Shown here: piece after piece, positions 50,363 to 61,004 of the stretch | Layout of the letters: each line of letters begins with the position of its first letter | Position numbering within the stretch: position 1 is the stretch's first letter | Assembly (NCBI GenBank): GCA_964458605.1 | Contig: CAYWLS010000006.1 | Coordinates: 1 to 64,000 of the forward strand | Direction of reading: 5' to 3' | DNA length: 64,000 nt | Source: JBBSNV01 sp964458605 | GTDB taxonomy: Bacteria > Pseudomonadota > Alphaproteobacteria > Reyranellales > JAQSWP01 | Position numbers and translations under genes: made by a program | The notes under the pieces: model-generated | Database searches by the model: none | Seen by the model: the letters and a program-made list of their open reading frames with translations, nothing else | What the model was told of the DNA's origin: nothing

Positions 50363-52552
50363 TCAAAAGACGCGGGATTGCACGCTGGTCAACTGCTTGA
50401 AGACGATCTGGAACAGTACCCTGGTATCGGGCGAGACCACGTTGTCGTGGTACAGCCGCCGCTCGGCCTGCACGCCGAACACGAAGCATTCGTCTTCGTA
50501 TTTGATGCTGGCGCCGTATAGCCGGGTCTTGCCTGCCTCCAGGTCGCCCGAATAGAACGCTCCCAGGGTCCAGTGTTCGTCGACCCGCGAGGTGACGCCG
50601 ACATTGATCTCCTGACGGGCACCGAAGGTGTCGACCAGGCTGAGCGCGTCGTCGATGTAGGAGTAGTTGACCGTCAGGCGGAACTGCTGCGGCCCCAGTG
50701 TGGTGAGCAGGTCGGCCTGGCGCACGCGCAAAGTCTGGCTGTCCATGCGCAGCCGGGCGAAGCCGTCCCACCAGCTTCCCGGGTTGACCTGCAGCGCGGC
50801 GATCAGGTCGGAGACGTGCGAAGAGGAATGCAGCGAGTCGGGAAACTGCTGCCGATTGTTGAAGTGGAAGCTCTGGCCCACGAACAGGGTGGTGGCCGCG
50901 CCGTCGGCGCTGAACAGGCCGAAGCGACCGCCATAGGTGATACGCTGGCCGCCTTCGAGGCGATCGGTGCCGACGTAGCGGTTGGGGTTGAACAGGTTGG
51001 TTTCGTCGAAGACGATGTCGTTGGATTCCTCGTTCGGTATGCGCCACTGGTTCTTCAGCGTGGGCGCCACCGAGACCGCGACGATCGGCTCGATCAGCTT
51101 GTAGGAATTGTCCGGCGAGCGGCTGACCAGCGGCCAGCGCCATTCCAGATAGGCCTGCGGCAGGACGCGGCCGACCACGCCGTTGAATTTGCGCGACGGG
51201 TCGTTGGGGTCGGCGCCGTTGTGGACGTCGTAGATATCGCCCTGCAGCGAGGTGGTGAAGGTCCACACGTCGCCCCAGCCGCCGATATAGGGCAGCGTGT
51301 AGGCGGCCTTGACCGACATCTTGGTCGAGTCGGTGCCTTCCTCGCGCATGATGTTGGAGGCTCGCGCGTCGAGGATGTAGTGACCGCCGAAGCGATCGGG
51401 ATCGCCCACCATCTGGCCCTGGAACAGCGGCGCGATCACCGGCGTCTGGCGGTCGTGCACGTCCTGGCGCATCTGCTGGAACAGGTAGGCGTTGGCCGAG
51501 GCATAGGACCGCGCGGTGAAACCCTCTACGAAGGCGTCCGACTGCAGATAGGCCGGCGAATCGAAGCCGTATTCCTTCAGGTAGCTCTTGTCGGTGGTGC
51601 GCTGGATGTCGAAGCCGGTGCGCCAGTTGTCGTTGATCTCGAAGCGGCCCTTGCCGTCGATGTTGCCGCGGAAATCGCCCGCCTCGCTGTTGTTCGGGTC
51701 GTAGATGCCGGAACCGGCCAGGCTCAGGCTGCCGAAGTCGAAGCGCTGGCGGTATTCAAGATGCAGTCCCTGGCCGCCCTTGGTCGTGACCTGGGGCGCC
51801 ACCGTGACGTCCTGGCTGTCGGTGATGGCCCAGTAATAGGGCAGGGTCAGCGAGGCGCCGAGATGGCTGGTCAGCGCCAGTTGCGGCGGCAGCACGCCGC
51901 TGCGCCGCTTCACCGTCGGATCGGGAGCGGAGAAATAGGGCGTCCAGAACACCGGCATGCCCCACAACTCCAGGGTCATGTCGCGGAAGTAGATTTCCTT
52001 GGTCTCGCTGTCGTGCATCACCTTGGCGGCCTTGATCTGCCACAGCGGCGGGCGCGAGGGATCGGTGCTGCACAGGTTGCAGGGCGAGAACACCGCCTGG
52101 TTCATGTAGGTGCGGGTGCCGCGCAGGGTGCCGCCATTGGCGGCGAAGCGGGAATTGTCCGCCAGCAACATGCGGATGTCGCTGATCATTCCGTCCTTGA
52201 AGTCCTTGGTCAGCTCCATATAGGAGGAGAACACCACTTCGCCGGTCGGCTCCATCAGCACCACGTTGCCGTTGGCGATGGCGACGTCGGTGCCCTGGTT
52301 GTAGCTCACCGTATCGGCGGTCAGGATGCGCTCGGCCTGGAACAGCTGCACGTGGCCGCGCAGGGTAATGATGCCGAGCTTCTTGTCGTAGTCGACCTCG
52401 TCGGCGGCAAATTTGATCGGCGTCTTCTTGTCCGGCAGCGTGCGCTGCTGGGCGATGGCCGGCTGGGCGTCGATCGATCGCGGCAAGGCGACGCCGGCCA
52501 GGGTCAGCGCCAGCGCGCCGATGCCCAGGCGCGCCAGCCGCCCGGCGGGCAT
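50363..52552 (-). CDS. lptD: LPS-assembly protein LptD
   Basis: This protein of about 729 residues has a signal peptide (residues 1-30), an OstA/LptA-like periplasmic domain (about 45-160: FAADEVDYDKKLGIITLRGHVQLFQ) and a C-terminal beta-barrel (about 230-729) that threads LPS to the cell surface. Cysteines SPCNLCSTD are placed where the barrel domain begins. The start MPAGRLARL at 52552 gives the signal peptide; no good ribosome binding site is visible and the longer reading upstream lacks homology. Unlike many relatives, lptF and lptG are not next to it. It is divergent from pepA across 373 bp. Confidence 0.92.
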   Translation of the reverse strand: MPAGRLARLGIGALALTLAGVALPRSIDAQPAIAQQRTLPDKKTPIKFAADEVDYDKKLGIITLRGHVQLFQAERILTADTVSYNQGTDVAIANGNVVLMEPTGEVVFSSYMELTKDFKDGMISDIRMLLADNSRFAANGGTLRGTRTYMNQAVFSPCNLCSTDPSRPPLWQIKAAKVMHDSETKEIYFRDMTLELWGMPVFWTPYFSAPDPTVKRRSGVLPPQLALTSHLGASLTLPYYWAITDSQDVTVAPQVTTKGGQGLHLEYRQRFDFGSLSLAGSGIYDPNNSEAGDFRGNIDGKGRFEINDNWRTGFDIQRTTDKSYLKEYGFDSPAYLQSDAFVEGFTARSYASANAYLFQQMRQDVHDRQTPVIAPLFQGQMVGDPDRFGGHYILDARASNIMREEGTDSTKMSVKAAYTLPYIGGWGDVWTFTTSLQGDIYDVHNGADPNDPSRKFNGVVGRVLPQAYLEWRWPLVSRSPDNSYKLIEPIVAVSVAPTLKNQWRIPNEESNDIVFDETNLFNPNRYVGTDRLEGGQRITYGGRFGLFSADGAATTLFVGQSFHFNNRQQFPDSLHSSSHVSDLIAALQVNPGSWWDGFARLRMDSQTLRVRQADLLTTLGPQQFRLTVNYSYIDDALSLVDTFGARQEINVGVTSRVDEHWTLGAFYSGDLEAGKTRLYGASIKYEDECFVFGVQAERRLYHDNVVSPDTRVLFQIVFKQLTSVQSRVF

Positions 52553-52925
52553 GCAGGAGATCCGACGCGGCAGGACGGTTCGGTCACGCTTGGACCGACC
52601 GTTCCGGACGCCAGCCGCATCCGCTTCCACCACGCCTCCCCCAAAATCGTCTGTTCGACCGTGCCGTGCGGCTCGGGCGTCCGCCCGATGGCGGCGCGCA
52701 GTATAAGGCGGCGAGCCGCGCAAGTCATGCCTTTGTCGCCGAAAATGCGCCGACTGGAAAGCGCCAAAACGCATATCGCACAGGAGGTAACGCGGCGCAG
52801 CGCATGTGGCAGGTGACGTATGTGCCGGACCGGGCCTGGAAGGCACTTTTTTTTGCCCGAACGCCATGCCAAGGTCGCCGATACCCCGAGCGGGAACTCC
52901 CACGCCGCATCATCAGGAAACGGAA
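52553..52925. other. Divergent intergenic region between lptD and pepA
   Basis: This 373-bp gap should hold back-to-back promoters for lptD and pepA. I could not pick convincing -35/-10 pairs. Open frames inside it are spurious. No lptF/lptG remnant is visible. Confidence 0.4.
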
Positions 52926-54425
<1,500 letters not shown>

Positions 54426-54460
54426 AAACAGGTCGTCACCCTGGCCAAGCGCTCGTTCGC

Positions 54461-54531
54461 CGCGCAGGGTTGGTGTAGCGGCTGCGCACAAATTAACGCG
54501 CAGGGTTGGTGTGGCGGCTGCGCACAATTAA
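54461..54531. repeat. Tandem 36/35-bp direct repeat
   Basis: 54461-54496 and 54497-54531 are near-identical neighbours (cgcgcagggttggtgt then R, ggcggctgcgcaca with one base missing in the second, then attaa). They lie between pepA and holC and carry no gene. Confidence 0.9.
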
Positions 54532-54638
54532 CATGGGCGCGCGAGCCGGGGCCCATTTCGGAATGGGTGAAGGCCTTGCTATGGATCGACGGGGTCCCGG
54601 GTCTCGCTGTCGCCCGCCCGGGATGACGGTGGATTTGA

Positions 54639-55088
54639 ATGACCGAGATCAATTTCTACCATCTGACGCGCTCGACCCTGGAGCAGGCGCTGCCGCGGCT
54701 GCTCGAGAAGGCGCTGCAGTCGGGCGCGCGGGCAGTGGTGATGGCCGGTTCGGCCGAGCGGGTCGAGGCGCTCAACGCCCATCTGTGGACCTACGATCCC
54801 GGCGCCTTCCTGCCCCATGGCAGCGCCAAGGACGGCAACGCCGCGCTGCAGCCGGTCTGGCTGACGCCCTATGACGAGAACCCCAACGGCGCCACCCTGC
54901 TGTTCCTGACCGATGGCGCCCGCTCGCAGAAGCTGGGCGAGTTCGCGCGCTGCTTCGAGCTGTTCGACGGCCGCGACGAGGGCGCGGTGGCGGCGGCGCG
55001 CGAGCGCTGGAAGCAATTGAAGGCCGAGGGCCATGCCATCGCCTATTGGCAGCAGACCGACCGCGGCGGCTGGGAGAAGAAGGCGTGA
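54639..55088 (+). CDS. holC: DNA polymerase III subunit chi
   Basis: This 149-residue protein matches HolC: INFYHLTRSTLEQALPRLLEKAL, ERVEALNAHLWTYDPGAFLPHGSA, PVWLTPYDENPNGATLLFLTDG and FELFDGRDEGAVAAARERWK. Chi links the clamp loader to single-stranded DNA-binding protein in the replisome. It follows pepA on the same strand after a 213-bp gap with repeats. Confidence 0.93.
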   Translation: MTEINFYHLTRSTLEQALPRLLEKALQSGARAVVMAGSAERVEALNAHLWTYDPGAFLPHGSAKDGNAALQPVWLTPYDENPNGATLLFLTDGARSQKLGEFARCFELFDGRDEGAVAAARERWKQLKAEGHAIAYWQQTDRGGWEKKA

Positions 55089-55103
55089 GCGGCGCCGGGC
55101 TCT

Positions 55104-56045
55104 CTAGACCGGCAAATCCTCGAAACGGATGCGGCCCGGTAAGGTGCCGGCGCGGATCAGGGAGACAATCGTCTCGCGCACCAGATTGGCGACTTCCTGG
55201 CCGGCACGTGGCGCGGGCTGGTTGCTGGCCATCGCCAGCAACACCGCGCGCGTGATGGCCGGGTTGACCAGGCGCGAGGCCTGCAGCCGGCCCATGCGCA
55301 CGTCCATGGCGACGAAGTGGGGCGGCAGCACGGTGTGGACTTTGCCCGAGGCGGCGATCTCCTTCATTGCCGTGACAGAGTCGAGCTCGGTGGTTACGTT
55401 GAGCTTGACGCCATGCTCCCGGCAGACCTGATCGACGGTCAGGCGCATCCGGTTGGGCAGCGCGGGCAGCGTCAGTTCCAGTCTCGCCAGCTCCGCCAGA
55501 TCGGTAGTCGGCGCGGCAGTCGCCGCGTCGCCGGCGGCCCCGATCAGGCACAGATCGGTGTACATCAAGGTTTCGTCGGTGGGGAACGCCGCCATACGAT
55601 TGTTGTAGAGCAGGCTGATGTCGAGGCGGCTGCTGAGCAGCAATTCGTCGAGATGGTCGGTCAACCCTTCCATGACGTGCAGTCGCACGTCAGGCAGCCG
55701 TTCGGCCGCGGCGCCCAAGAGCGGCGTCAGCACGATCGGGGTCAGCGACGTCAGCATGCCAAGCCGGATCAGCCCGGCGGGCGTGGCCTTCAGGCGTCGG
55801 GCGTCTTCGAGCAGGCGGCGGCCGTCGCGCACCAGTGCCGCCAGACGCGGGAGCATCTGGTGCCCCGCTTCGGTGGGAACCACGCCGCGGCCAGTTCGAT
55901 GCAGCAGCGCCACGCCGAGCTCCTGCTCGACGTCGCGCACCTGGCGACTGAGCACCGACTGGGGCACCGAGAGATGGGAGGCGGCGCGGGTGAAGCTGCC
56001 CGTCTCCGCCACCACGAGGCAATGATGCAGTTTCCGGAAATCCAT
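55104..56045 (-). CDS. LysR-family transcriptional regulator
   Basis: This 313-residue regulator has the LysR helix-turn-helix (residues 1-60: FRKLHHCLVVAETGSFTRAASHLSVPQSVLSRQV) and a periplasmic-binding-like effector domain (about 92-295). LysR regulators generally control the divergent neighbour; here that is the CaiB/BaiF CoA-transferase and the ABC genes after it, with a 119-bp shared intergenic region. The ligand is unknown but is probably the substrate of that pathway. Confidence 0.9.
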   Translation of the reverse strand: MDFRKLHHCLVVAETGSFTRAASHLSVPQSVLSRQVRDVEQELGVALLHRTGRGVVPTEAGHQMLPRLAALVRDGRRLLEDARRLKATPAGLIRLGMLTSLTPIVLTPLLGAAAERLPDVRLHVMEGLTDHLDELLLSSRLDISLLYNNRMAAFPTDETLMYTDLCLIGAAGDAATAAPTTDLAELARLELTLPALPNRMRLTVDQVCREHGVKLNVTTELDSVTAMKEIAASGKVHTVLPPHFVAMDVRMGRLQASRLVNPAITRAVLLAMASNQPAPRAGQEVANLVRETIVSLIRAGTLPGRIRFEDLPV

Positions 56046-56164
56046 CGCTGCCCGGCCGGTTATCCTGATTTAGCATAACTGAAAGACGGCTCCTGCGTCT
56101 ATCCCACGGCGCTGCAGGCCCTTAGCGTCAGCGCCGAATTCGGTTCGATGGCAGGGGGCGTCAG

Positions 56165-57373
56165 ATGGATTTGCCGGTTGCCGGCCCGCTGGAAGGGTTG
56201 CGCATTCTCGATATCGCCACCGTCCTGGCGGCGCCCTGGTCGGCAACCTTGCTGGCCGACCTGGGAGCGGAGGTCCTGAAGGTCGAGATGCCCGGCCGGG
56301 GCGACCTGCTGCGCGCGCTGGCGCCGCACAAGGGGCAGGTGCCGCTGTGGTGGAAGGTTGCCAACCGCAACAAGAAGGGCATCACGCTCGATTTGAAGAA
56401 GGACGATGGCCGGGCCCTGTTCGAACAGCTGCTGCCGCGCTTCGACGTGCTGATCGAGAATTTCCGCCCCGGCACGCTCGACGGATGGGGACTGACCAAG
56501 GAACGGTTGTTTGGCATCCATCCCAAGCTCACGATCCTGCGCGTCAGTGGCTTCGGCCAGACCGGCCCCTATCGCGACAAGCCGGCCTTTGCGCGCGTTG
56601 CCGAGGCGATGTCTGGCTTCACGCATATTTGCGGCGAGCCCGACGGGCCGCCGCTGCATATGGGCTTCCCGGTTGCGGACGCCGTTACCGGCCTGTTCGG
56701 CGCGGTGGGGATTCTCAGTGCGCTCTATCGGCGGGCGCGCGATCCGGAATCGGCGGGCCAGGAAATCGATGTCAGCCTGCTGGAATCGACCTTTCGCATG
56801 CTCGATTTTCTGCCGATCGAATACGACCAGCTCGGCGTGGTGCGCCATCGCGTCGGCAATCTCAGCGACTATTCCGCGCCGAGCAATGTCTATCGTACGC
56901 GCGAAAACGCCTGGGTGACGATTCCCGCGTCGAGCCAGGCCATCTACGAGCGGCTGTGCCGCGCGCTTGGCCATGCGGAGTTGATCGACGATGCCCGGTT
57001 CGCCGCCAACCCGGACCGCGTGCGAAATCGGGCTGCGCTGGATGCGATCATCGCCGAAGCGGTTTCCCAACGCAGCCTGGCCGAACTGCGCCAGGCGTTC
57101 GACGAGCATGAGGTGGGATGGAGCCCGATCTATTCGATCGCCGACGTGTTCGCCGATCCCCACGTCGCCGCGCGCCAGGGCGTGGTCAGTGTCGACGATG
57201 CGGAACTGGGCGCGGTGCACATGCAGAATGTGGTGCCGCGCTTCTCCGCCACGCCGGGACGGGTCGCCAGCGCCGGCCCGGCGCTGGGACAGCACAACGA
57301 GGAGGTGTTCGGCGAGTGGCTCGGGCTCAGTCCGACCGAACGCCAGCGTCTGAAGGCATCGGGAGTCATTTGA
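56165..57373 (+). CDS. CaiB/BaiF family CoA-transferase
   Basis: This 402-residue family III CoA-transferase moves CoA between carboxylic acids. Family signs are LEGLRILDIATVLAAPWSATLLADLGAEVLKVE, the KKGITLDLKK segment, VLIENFRPGTLD, the likely catalytic Asp in FPVADAVTG (about residue 172) and EIDVSLLESTFRM. The acids used cannot be told (formyl, carnitine, succinyl, oxalate types all share this). It starts a likely operon with the ABC transporter that follows and is divergent from LysR. Confidence 0.92.
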   Translation: MDLPVAGPLEGLRILDIATVLAAPWSATLLADLGAEVLKVEMPGRGDLLRALAPHKGQVPLWWKVANRNKKGITLDLKKDDGRALFEQLLPRFDVLIENFRPGTLDGWGLTKERLFGIHPKLTILRVSGFGQTGPYRDKPAFARVAEAMSGFTHICGEPDGPPLHMGFPVADAVTGLFGAVGILSALYRRARDPESAGQEIDVSLLESTFRMLDFLPIEYDQLGVVRHRVGNLSDYSAPSNVYRTRENAWVTIPASSQAIYERLCRALGHAELIDDARFAANPDRVRNRAALDAIIAEAVSQRSLAELRQAFDEHEVGWSPIYSIADVFADPHVAARQGVVSVDDAELGAVHMQNVVPRFSATPGRVASAGPALGQHNEEVFGEWLGLSPTERQRLKASGVI

Positions 57374-57429
57374 CGCGACTGGGTCGCCGCGTCGCAGAAA
57401 CAAGAACAACGGAATCAGGGAGGACGACG

Positions 57430-57489
57430 ATGAACGCACCGGGCACCGGGAGGCCACGCGGCTTGGACGGCGGGCGTATTGATGGCTGA
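57430..57489 (+). CDS. 19-codon mini-ORF coupled to the ABC ATPase gene
   Basis: ATG at 57430 follows a GGAGGAC ribosome binding site 5 bases upstream and runs 19 codons to TGA at 57487-57489. The ABC ATPase start (57482) lies inside its last codons in another frame, so ribosomes ending here could restart there. The peptide is Gly/Arg-rich and resembles nothing known. It could be a leader peptide for coupling or the stub of a lost gene. Its own product may have no function. Confidence 0.4.
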   Translation: MNAPGTGRPRGLDGGRIDG

Positions 57490-58270
57490 GGCGACCGCCC
57501 AGCTCACGCTACGCCATGTGGGCGTGCGTTTTACGATCGGCAGCGGCGAATTCGTCGCCGTCGACAACGTCTCGCTGGATGTCGGCGAAGGGGAGCGAGT
57601 CATGCTGCTGGGCCCTTCGGGCTGCGGCAAGTCGACCTTGCTCAAGGTGATCGCCGGATTCCAGCCGCCGGCGGAAGGCCAGGTGCTGGTCGACGGCCGG
57701 CCGGTCAGCGAGCCAGGGCCGGACCGGTTCGTGGTGTTCCAGGAATTCGATCAGTTGTTTCCCTGGAAGACCGTGCTGGGCAACGTCGTCGACTGCATCC
57801 GCCTGACGCGCCGCGTGGGCCGGGCCGAGGCGACCAGGCGGGCCAGCGAGCTACTGTCGATGGTCGGGCTGGGCGGCCACTTCAACTTCTATCCTCACAC
57901 ATTGTCGGGCGGCATGAAACAGCGTGTGGCGATCGCCCGCGCCTGGGCGGTCGAGCCGGAAATACTGTTGATGGACGAGCCGTTTGCCGCGCTCGACGCG
58001 CAGACCCGGGCCAGTCTGCAGGACGAGACCGTCAAAATCTGGCGACGCGCCCGCCGCACGCTGATCTTCGTCACGCATTCGATCGACGAGGCGCTCTATC
58101 TCGGCGCCAAGATCGTCGTCATGGGCCGCGCGCCGGGCCGCGTGCTGGAGGTGTTCGACAACCCGTATGTCGAGACCCGCGACCGGCCTGAAGCGGCGTC
58201 GCTGCGGCATCGGATCCGCGCGCTGCTGACCGCCGAACGAACCGCTCCCGGATCGGAGGTGGCGCCATGA
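57482..58270 (+). CDS. ABC transporter ATP-binding protein, SsuB/TauB type
   Basis: This 262-residue ATPase has Walker A LGPSGCGKSTLL, a Q-loop VVFQEFDQLFPWKTV, signature LSGGMKQR and Walker B ILLMDEPFAALDAQTR with switch THSIDEA. It is of the nitrate/sulfonate/taurine importer class and pairs with the permease that overlaps it by 4 bp (ATGA). ATG 57482 is preferred over the adjacent TTG at 57479. The substrate is unknown. Confidence 0.92.
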   Translation: MAEATAQLTLRHVGVRFTIGSGEFVAVDNVSLDVGEGERVMLLGPSGCGKSTLLKVIAGFQPPAEGQVLVDGRPVSEPGPDRFVVFQEFDQLFPWKTVLGNVVDCIRLTRRVGRAEATRRASELLSMVGLGGHFNFYPHTLSGGMKQRVAIARAWAVEPEILLMDEPFAALDAQTRASLQDETVKIWRRARRTLIFVTHSIDEALYLGAKIVVMGRAPGRVLEVFDNPYVETRDRPEAASLRHRIRALLTAERTAPGSEVAP

Positions 58271-59055
58271 GCCTGTCCTGGATCAATTGGCGCCGCATCG
58301 TCGTCGTGATCGGCCTGCTGGCGGCATGGGAGGTCGCCGTCAAGCTGACCCATGTTTCGCCCATCCTGGTGCCGCCACTGGAAGCGGTCGGCGCCTCGAT
58401 GCTGCGCGGCATCCTCGATCTGACCCTGCTGAGCAGCACCTGGGCGACGATCGAGAACCTGCTGATCGCCATGGTGATCGGCCTGGCGATCGCGGTCGTC
58501 CTCAACATGGTGGCGTTCGTCTCGCGCTGGGGGAGGGAGGTGCTGCAGACCTTGGCGGCGGCGCTCAATCCCCTGCCGGCGATCGCGCTGCTGCCGGTGG
58601 CCTTCCTGTGGTTCGGCGCCACCCAGACTTCGCTGCTGTTCGTGCTGGTCAACGCCGTGGTGTGGGCGATGGCGCTGAATATATTCACCGGCTTCTCCAC
58701 CGTGCCGGCCACGCTGCGCTATGTCGGCCGCATCATGGGGCTGCGCGGCCTGGCGCTGTTCCGTCACGTCTATGTGCCCGCCGCGCTGCCCTACATCTAC
58801 ACCGGCATCAAGATCAGCTGGGCATTCGGCTGGCGCACCGTAATCGCCGCCGAGCTGGTGTTCGGCGCCACCGCCTCGTCCACCGGCGGGCTGGGTTGGC
58901 GCATCTACGTCGACCGCTTCAACCTCGACAGCGAGGGCACCTTCGCCGGCCTGCTGACAATCGTGATCATCGGCCTTGCGGTCGAAGCGGTGTTCCAGCT
59001 GGTCGAACGCCGCACCATCCAGAAATGGGGCATGGCCGAGAAGCAGACCAACTGA
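58267..59055 (+). CDS. ABC transporter permease, SsuC/TauC type
   Basis: This 262-residue permease has about six TM segments and the EAA-like loop (RIMGLRGLALFRHVYVPAALPYIYTGIKI). It is the membrane partner of the ATPase upstream. Similar permeases import sulfonates, taurine, nitrate, thiamin precursors and aromatic acids. Its ATG overlaps the ATPase stop (ATGA). Confidence 0.92.
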   Translation: MSLSWINWRRIVVVIGLLAAWEVAVKLTHVSPILVPPLEAVGASMLRGILDLTLLSSTWATIENLLIAMVIGLAIAVVLNMVAFVSRWGREVLQTLAAALNPLPAIALLPVAFLWFGATQTSLLFVLVNAVVWAMALNIFTGFSTVPATLRYVGRIMGLRGLALFRHVYVPAALPYIYTGIKISWAFGWRTVIAAELVFGATASSTGGLGWRIYVDRFNLDSEGTFAGLLTIVIIGLAVEAVFQLVERRTIQKWGMAEKQTN

Positions 59056-59094
59056 GCCTTCGAGCCGGAATCGCACGCAAACAAAAGGGAGGAC

Positions 59095-60066
59095 ATGAAA
59101 ATGCTGCGCAAACTCTACCTCGCATTGGGCGCAACGCTGGCACTGGCGCTCGCGGCGGGACCGGTCGCAGCCCGCGACCAGGTCCGGATCGCCGCGCAGA
59201 ACGGGCTGGGCTACGCGCCGCTCTACCTGTTGGCGATGAAACAGGAGTTCCTGCACAAATACGCCCCCGATGCCGACATCAAGCTGGTCCAGTTGGCCGG
59301 CGGCGCCGGCGTGCGCGAAGCGCTGCTGTCGGATTCGGTCGATGTCGGCGGCCTGGCCATGTCGCCGATCATCCAGGCCTGGGCCAAGGGCGCCGACCTC
59401 AAGGTCGCGCTCGGCCTGTCCGACATGCCGATCCAGCTCATCACCTGGCGGCCCGACTTGAAATCGGTCAAGGATCTGAAGCCGACCGACAAGGTCAACG
59501 TGATCTCGATCGGTTCGCCGCAGACGCTGGTGATGAAGATGGCGGCGGCCAAGTATTTCGGTTCGACCACAGCGCTCGACCATCAACTCATCGCCATCGC
59601 CCATCCTGACGGCGTCGCCGCGCTGATTGCCAAGCGCGACCTGGCCGCCCATTTCGCCACGCCGCCCTATATCCGCATCCTGATGAAGGAGCCGGATATG
59701 CACATCATCCTGAGCAACAAGGACTTCGACGAGGCCAATTTCATGCTGATCGTCGCCGGCGCGGGCAAGAGCTTCGTCGAAGGCAAGCCCAAGCTCTATG
59801 CGGCGACGATGTCGGCCCTGACCGATGTCATCGCCTGGATGAACGCCAAGCCCGAAGAGGCTGCCGCGCTGCTGGCGAGCCAGCCGGGCAAGCTGACCAA
59901 GGACGATTGGCTGGCCGAGATGAAGCAGGATGGCGTGCATTTCAGCCCGGTCCCGCATGGCCTGGTCGCCCTGTCGGCCTTCATGGCCAAGATCGGCATG
60001 GTCAGCAAGGCCGGCTCCTTCGACGAACTGACCTGGGACAATCTGCACGGCAAAGGCGGAACCTGA
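59095..60066 (+). CDS. ABC transporter substrate-binding protein, SsuA/NMT1-like
   Basis: This 323-residue periplasmic binding protein has a signal peptide (residues 1-26, ending VAA before RDQVRIA) and the NMT1/SsuA fold: NGLGYAPLYLLAMKQEFLHKYAP, AGGAGVREALLSDSVDVGGLAMSPIIQAWAKG and ISIGSPQTLVMKMAAAKYFG. It captures the ligand for the ABC permease. The ATG at 59095 follows GGGAGGAC. It ends the CoA-transferase/ABC cluster. Confidence 0.92.
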   Translation: MKMLRKLYLALGATLALALAAGPVAARDQVRIAAQNGLGYAPLYLLAMKQEFLHKYAPDADIKLVQLAGGAGVREALLSDSVDVGGLAMSPIIQAWAKGADLKVALGLSDMPIQLITWRPDLKSVKDLKPTDKVNVISIGSPQTLVMKMAAAKYFGSTTALDHQLIAIAHPDGVAALIAKRDLAAHFATPPYIRILMKEPDMHIILSNKDFDEANFMLIVAGAGKSFVEGKPKLYAATMSALTDVIAWMNAKPEEAAALLASQPGKLTKDDWLAEMKQDGVHFSPVPHGLVALSAFMAKIGMVSKAGSFDELTWDNLHGKGGT

Positions 60067-60278
60067 GCGACCCGATATCGATCGGGCACGAGGCGCCGCC
60101 GCCATTTGGCTGTGGCGCCTCGCGTCATGTTGGACCGGTCGGTGATCGCCGAACCCGACGCGGCGCATCCGTATCTCGGCCCGTTACAAACGTTTTCCCG
60201 ACATGGTCAAAGAGCCGACACGCTCTCGCCGCAATCCGACGCTGCTATCGGGGCATGGCATCGGACGGGAGGGAAACG

Positions 60279-60866
60279 ATGAAAACCATGGCGGTCTCGC
60301 TGATCGCGCTCTATGTCACGGGCTTTGCGCTGAGCGGTCACGCCCAGCCCAGCCCGGCCCCGCCGCCCCAGGGCCAGCAGCAATATCAGGGTCCGATCGG
60401 CGCCGACGGCAAGCCGATGGCCGACAATGCCGCCAACCGCACCTTGCTGGCGCAGGAGCTGCTGAAGGTGCAGTCGATGGACAGCATCATCGGCGACATC
60501 ATTGAGAGCATGGCCCGCTCCGTGCCGCAGAACGAGCAGCAGCGGCTGCGCGACTTCATGCAGAAGAATCTCGACATCGCGTCGATCCGCTCCAGCGCCG
60601 TGCAGTCGATGGCCAAGACCTTCACCGTCAACGAGCTGGCGGCGATGGTCGAGTTCTACGGCTCCGACGAAGGCCAGTCGATCCAGAAGAAGCTGGGACC
60701 GTACATGGCCGACCTGTCGCCGGCGCTGCAGAGCGTGATGCAGACGGCGATGGCCAGGTACCGCCAGCAATATCCCGGCAACGCCAATGCTGCGCCGCAG
60801 AACGCGCCCCAGACCGGGCCGGCCGGCAGCCGGGCGCCCGGTGCGCCGGTGCGTCCGCGGCAATAG
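60279..60866 (+). CDS. DUF2059 family secreted protein
   Basis: This 195-residue protein has a signal peptide (residues 1-24, ending GHAQ), a central DUF2059 domain (about 58-160: LAQELLKVQSMDSIIGDII, TFTVNELAAMVEFYGSDEGQSIQKKLGPYM) and a Pro/Ala/Gln-rich tail. DUF2059 proteins are helical and periplasmic, and their function is unknown. The start at 60279 follows GGGAGGGAAACG. It is monocistronic. Confidence 0.88.
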   Translation: MKTMAVSLIALYVTGFALSGHAQPSPAPPPQGQQQYQGPIGADGKPMADNAANRTLLAQELLKVQSMDSIIGDIIESMARSVPQNEQQRLRDFMQKNLDIASIRSSAVQSMAKTFTVNELAAMVEFYGSDEGQSIQKKLGPYMADLSPALQSVMQTAMARYRQQYPGNANAAPQNAPQTGPAGSRAPGAPVRPRQ

Positions 60867-61004
60867 CTTCTTCCAACGCGTCGGCGAGGGGGCCTGCGCG
60901 GTTATCGCGCAGGCTTTTGCCTTTGGCGGCGGAACCGATCGATCGCTTCGCCGTTCCTGCCTCGTCCGCGGTGCGTGGCATAAGCCGGCGGACGAGGGAG
61001 AAGG

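Noticed and set aside
59907..60278. Upstream extension of the DUF2059 gene
   Set aside because: It overlaps the substrate-binding protein gene; the signal peptide and ribosome binding site define the start at 60279.
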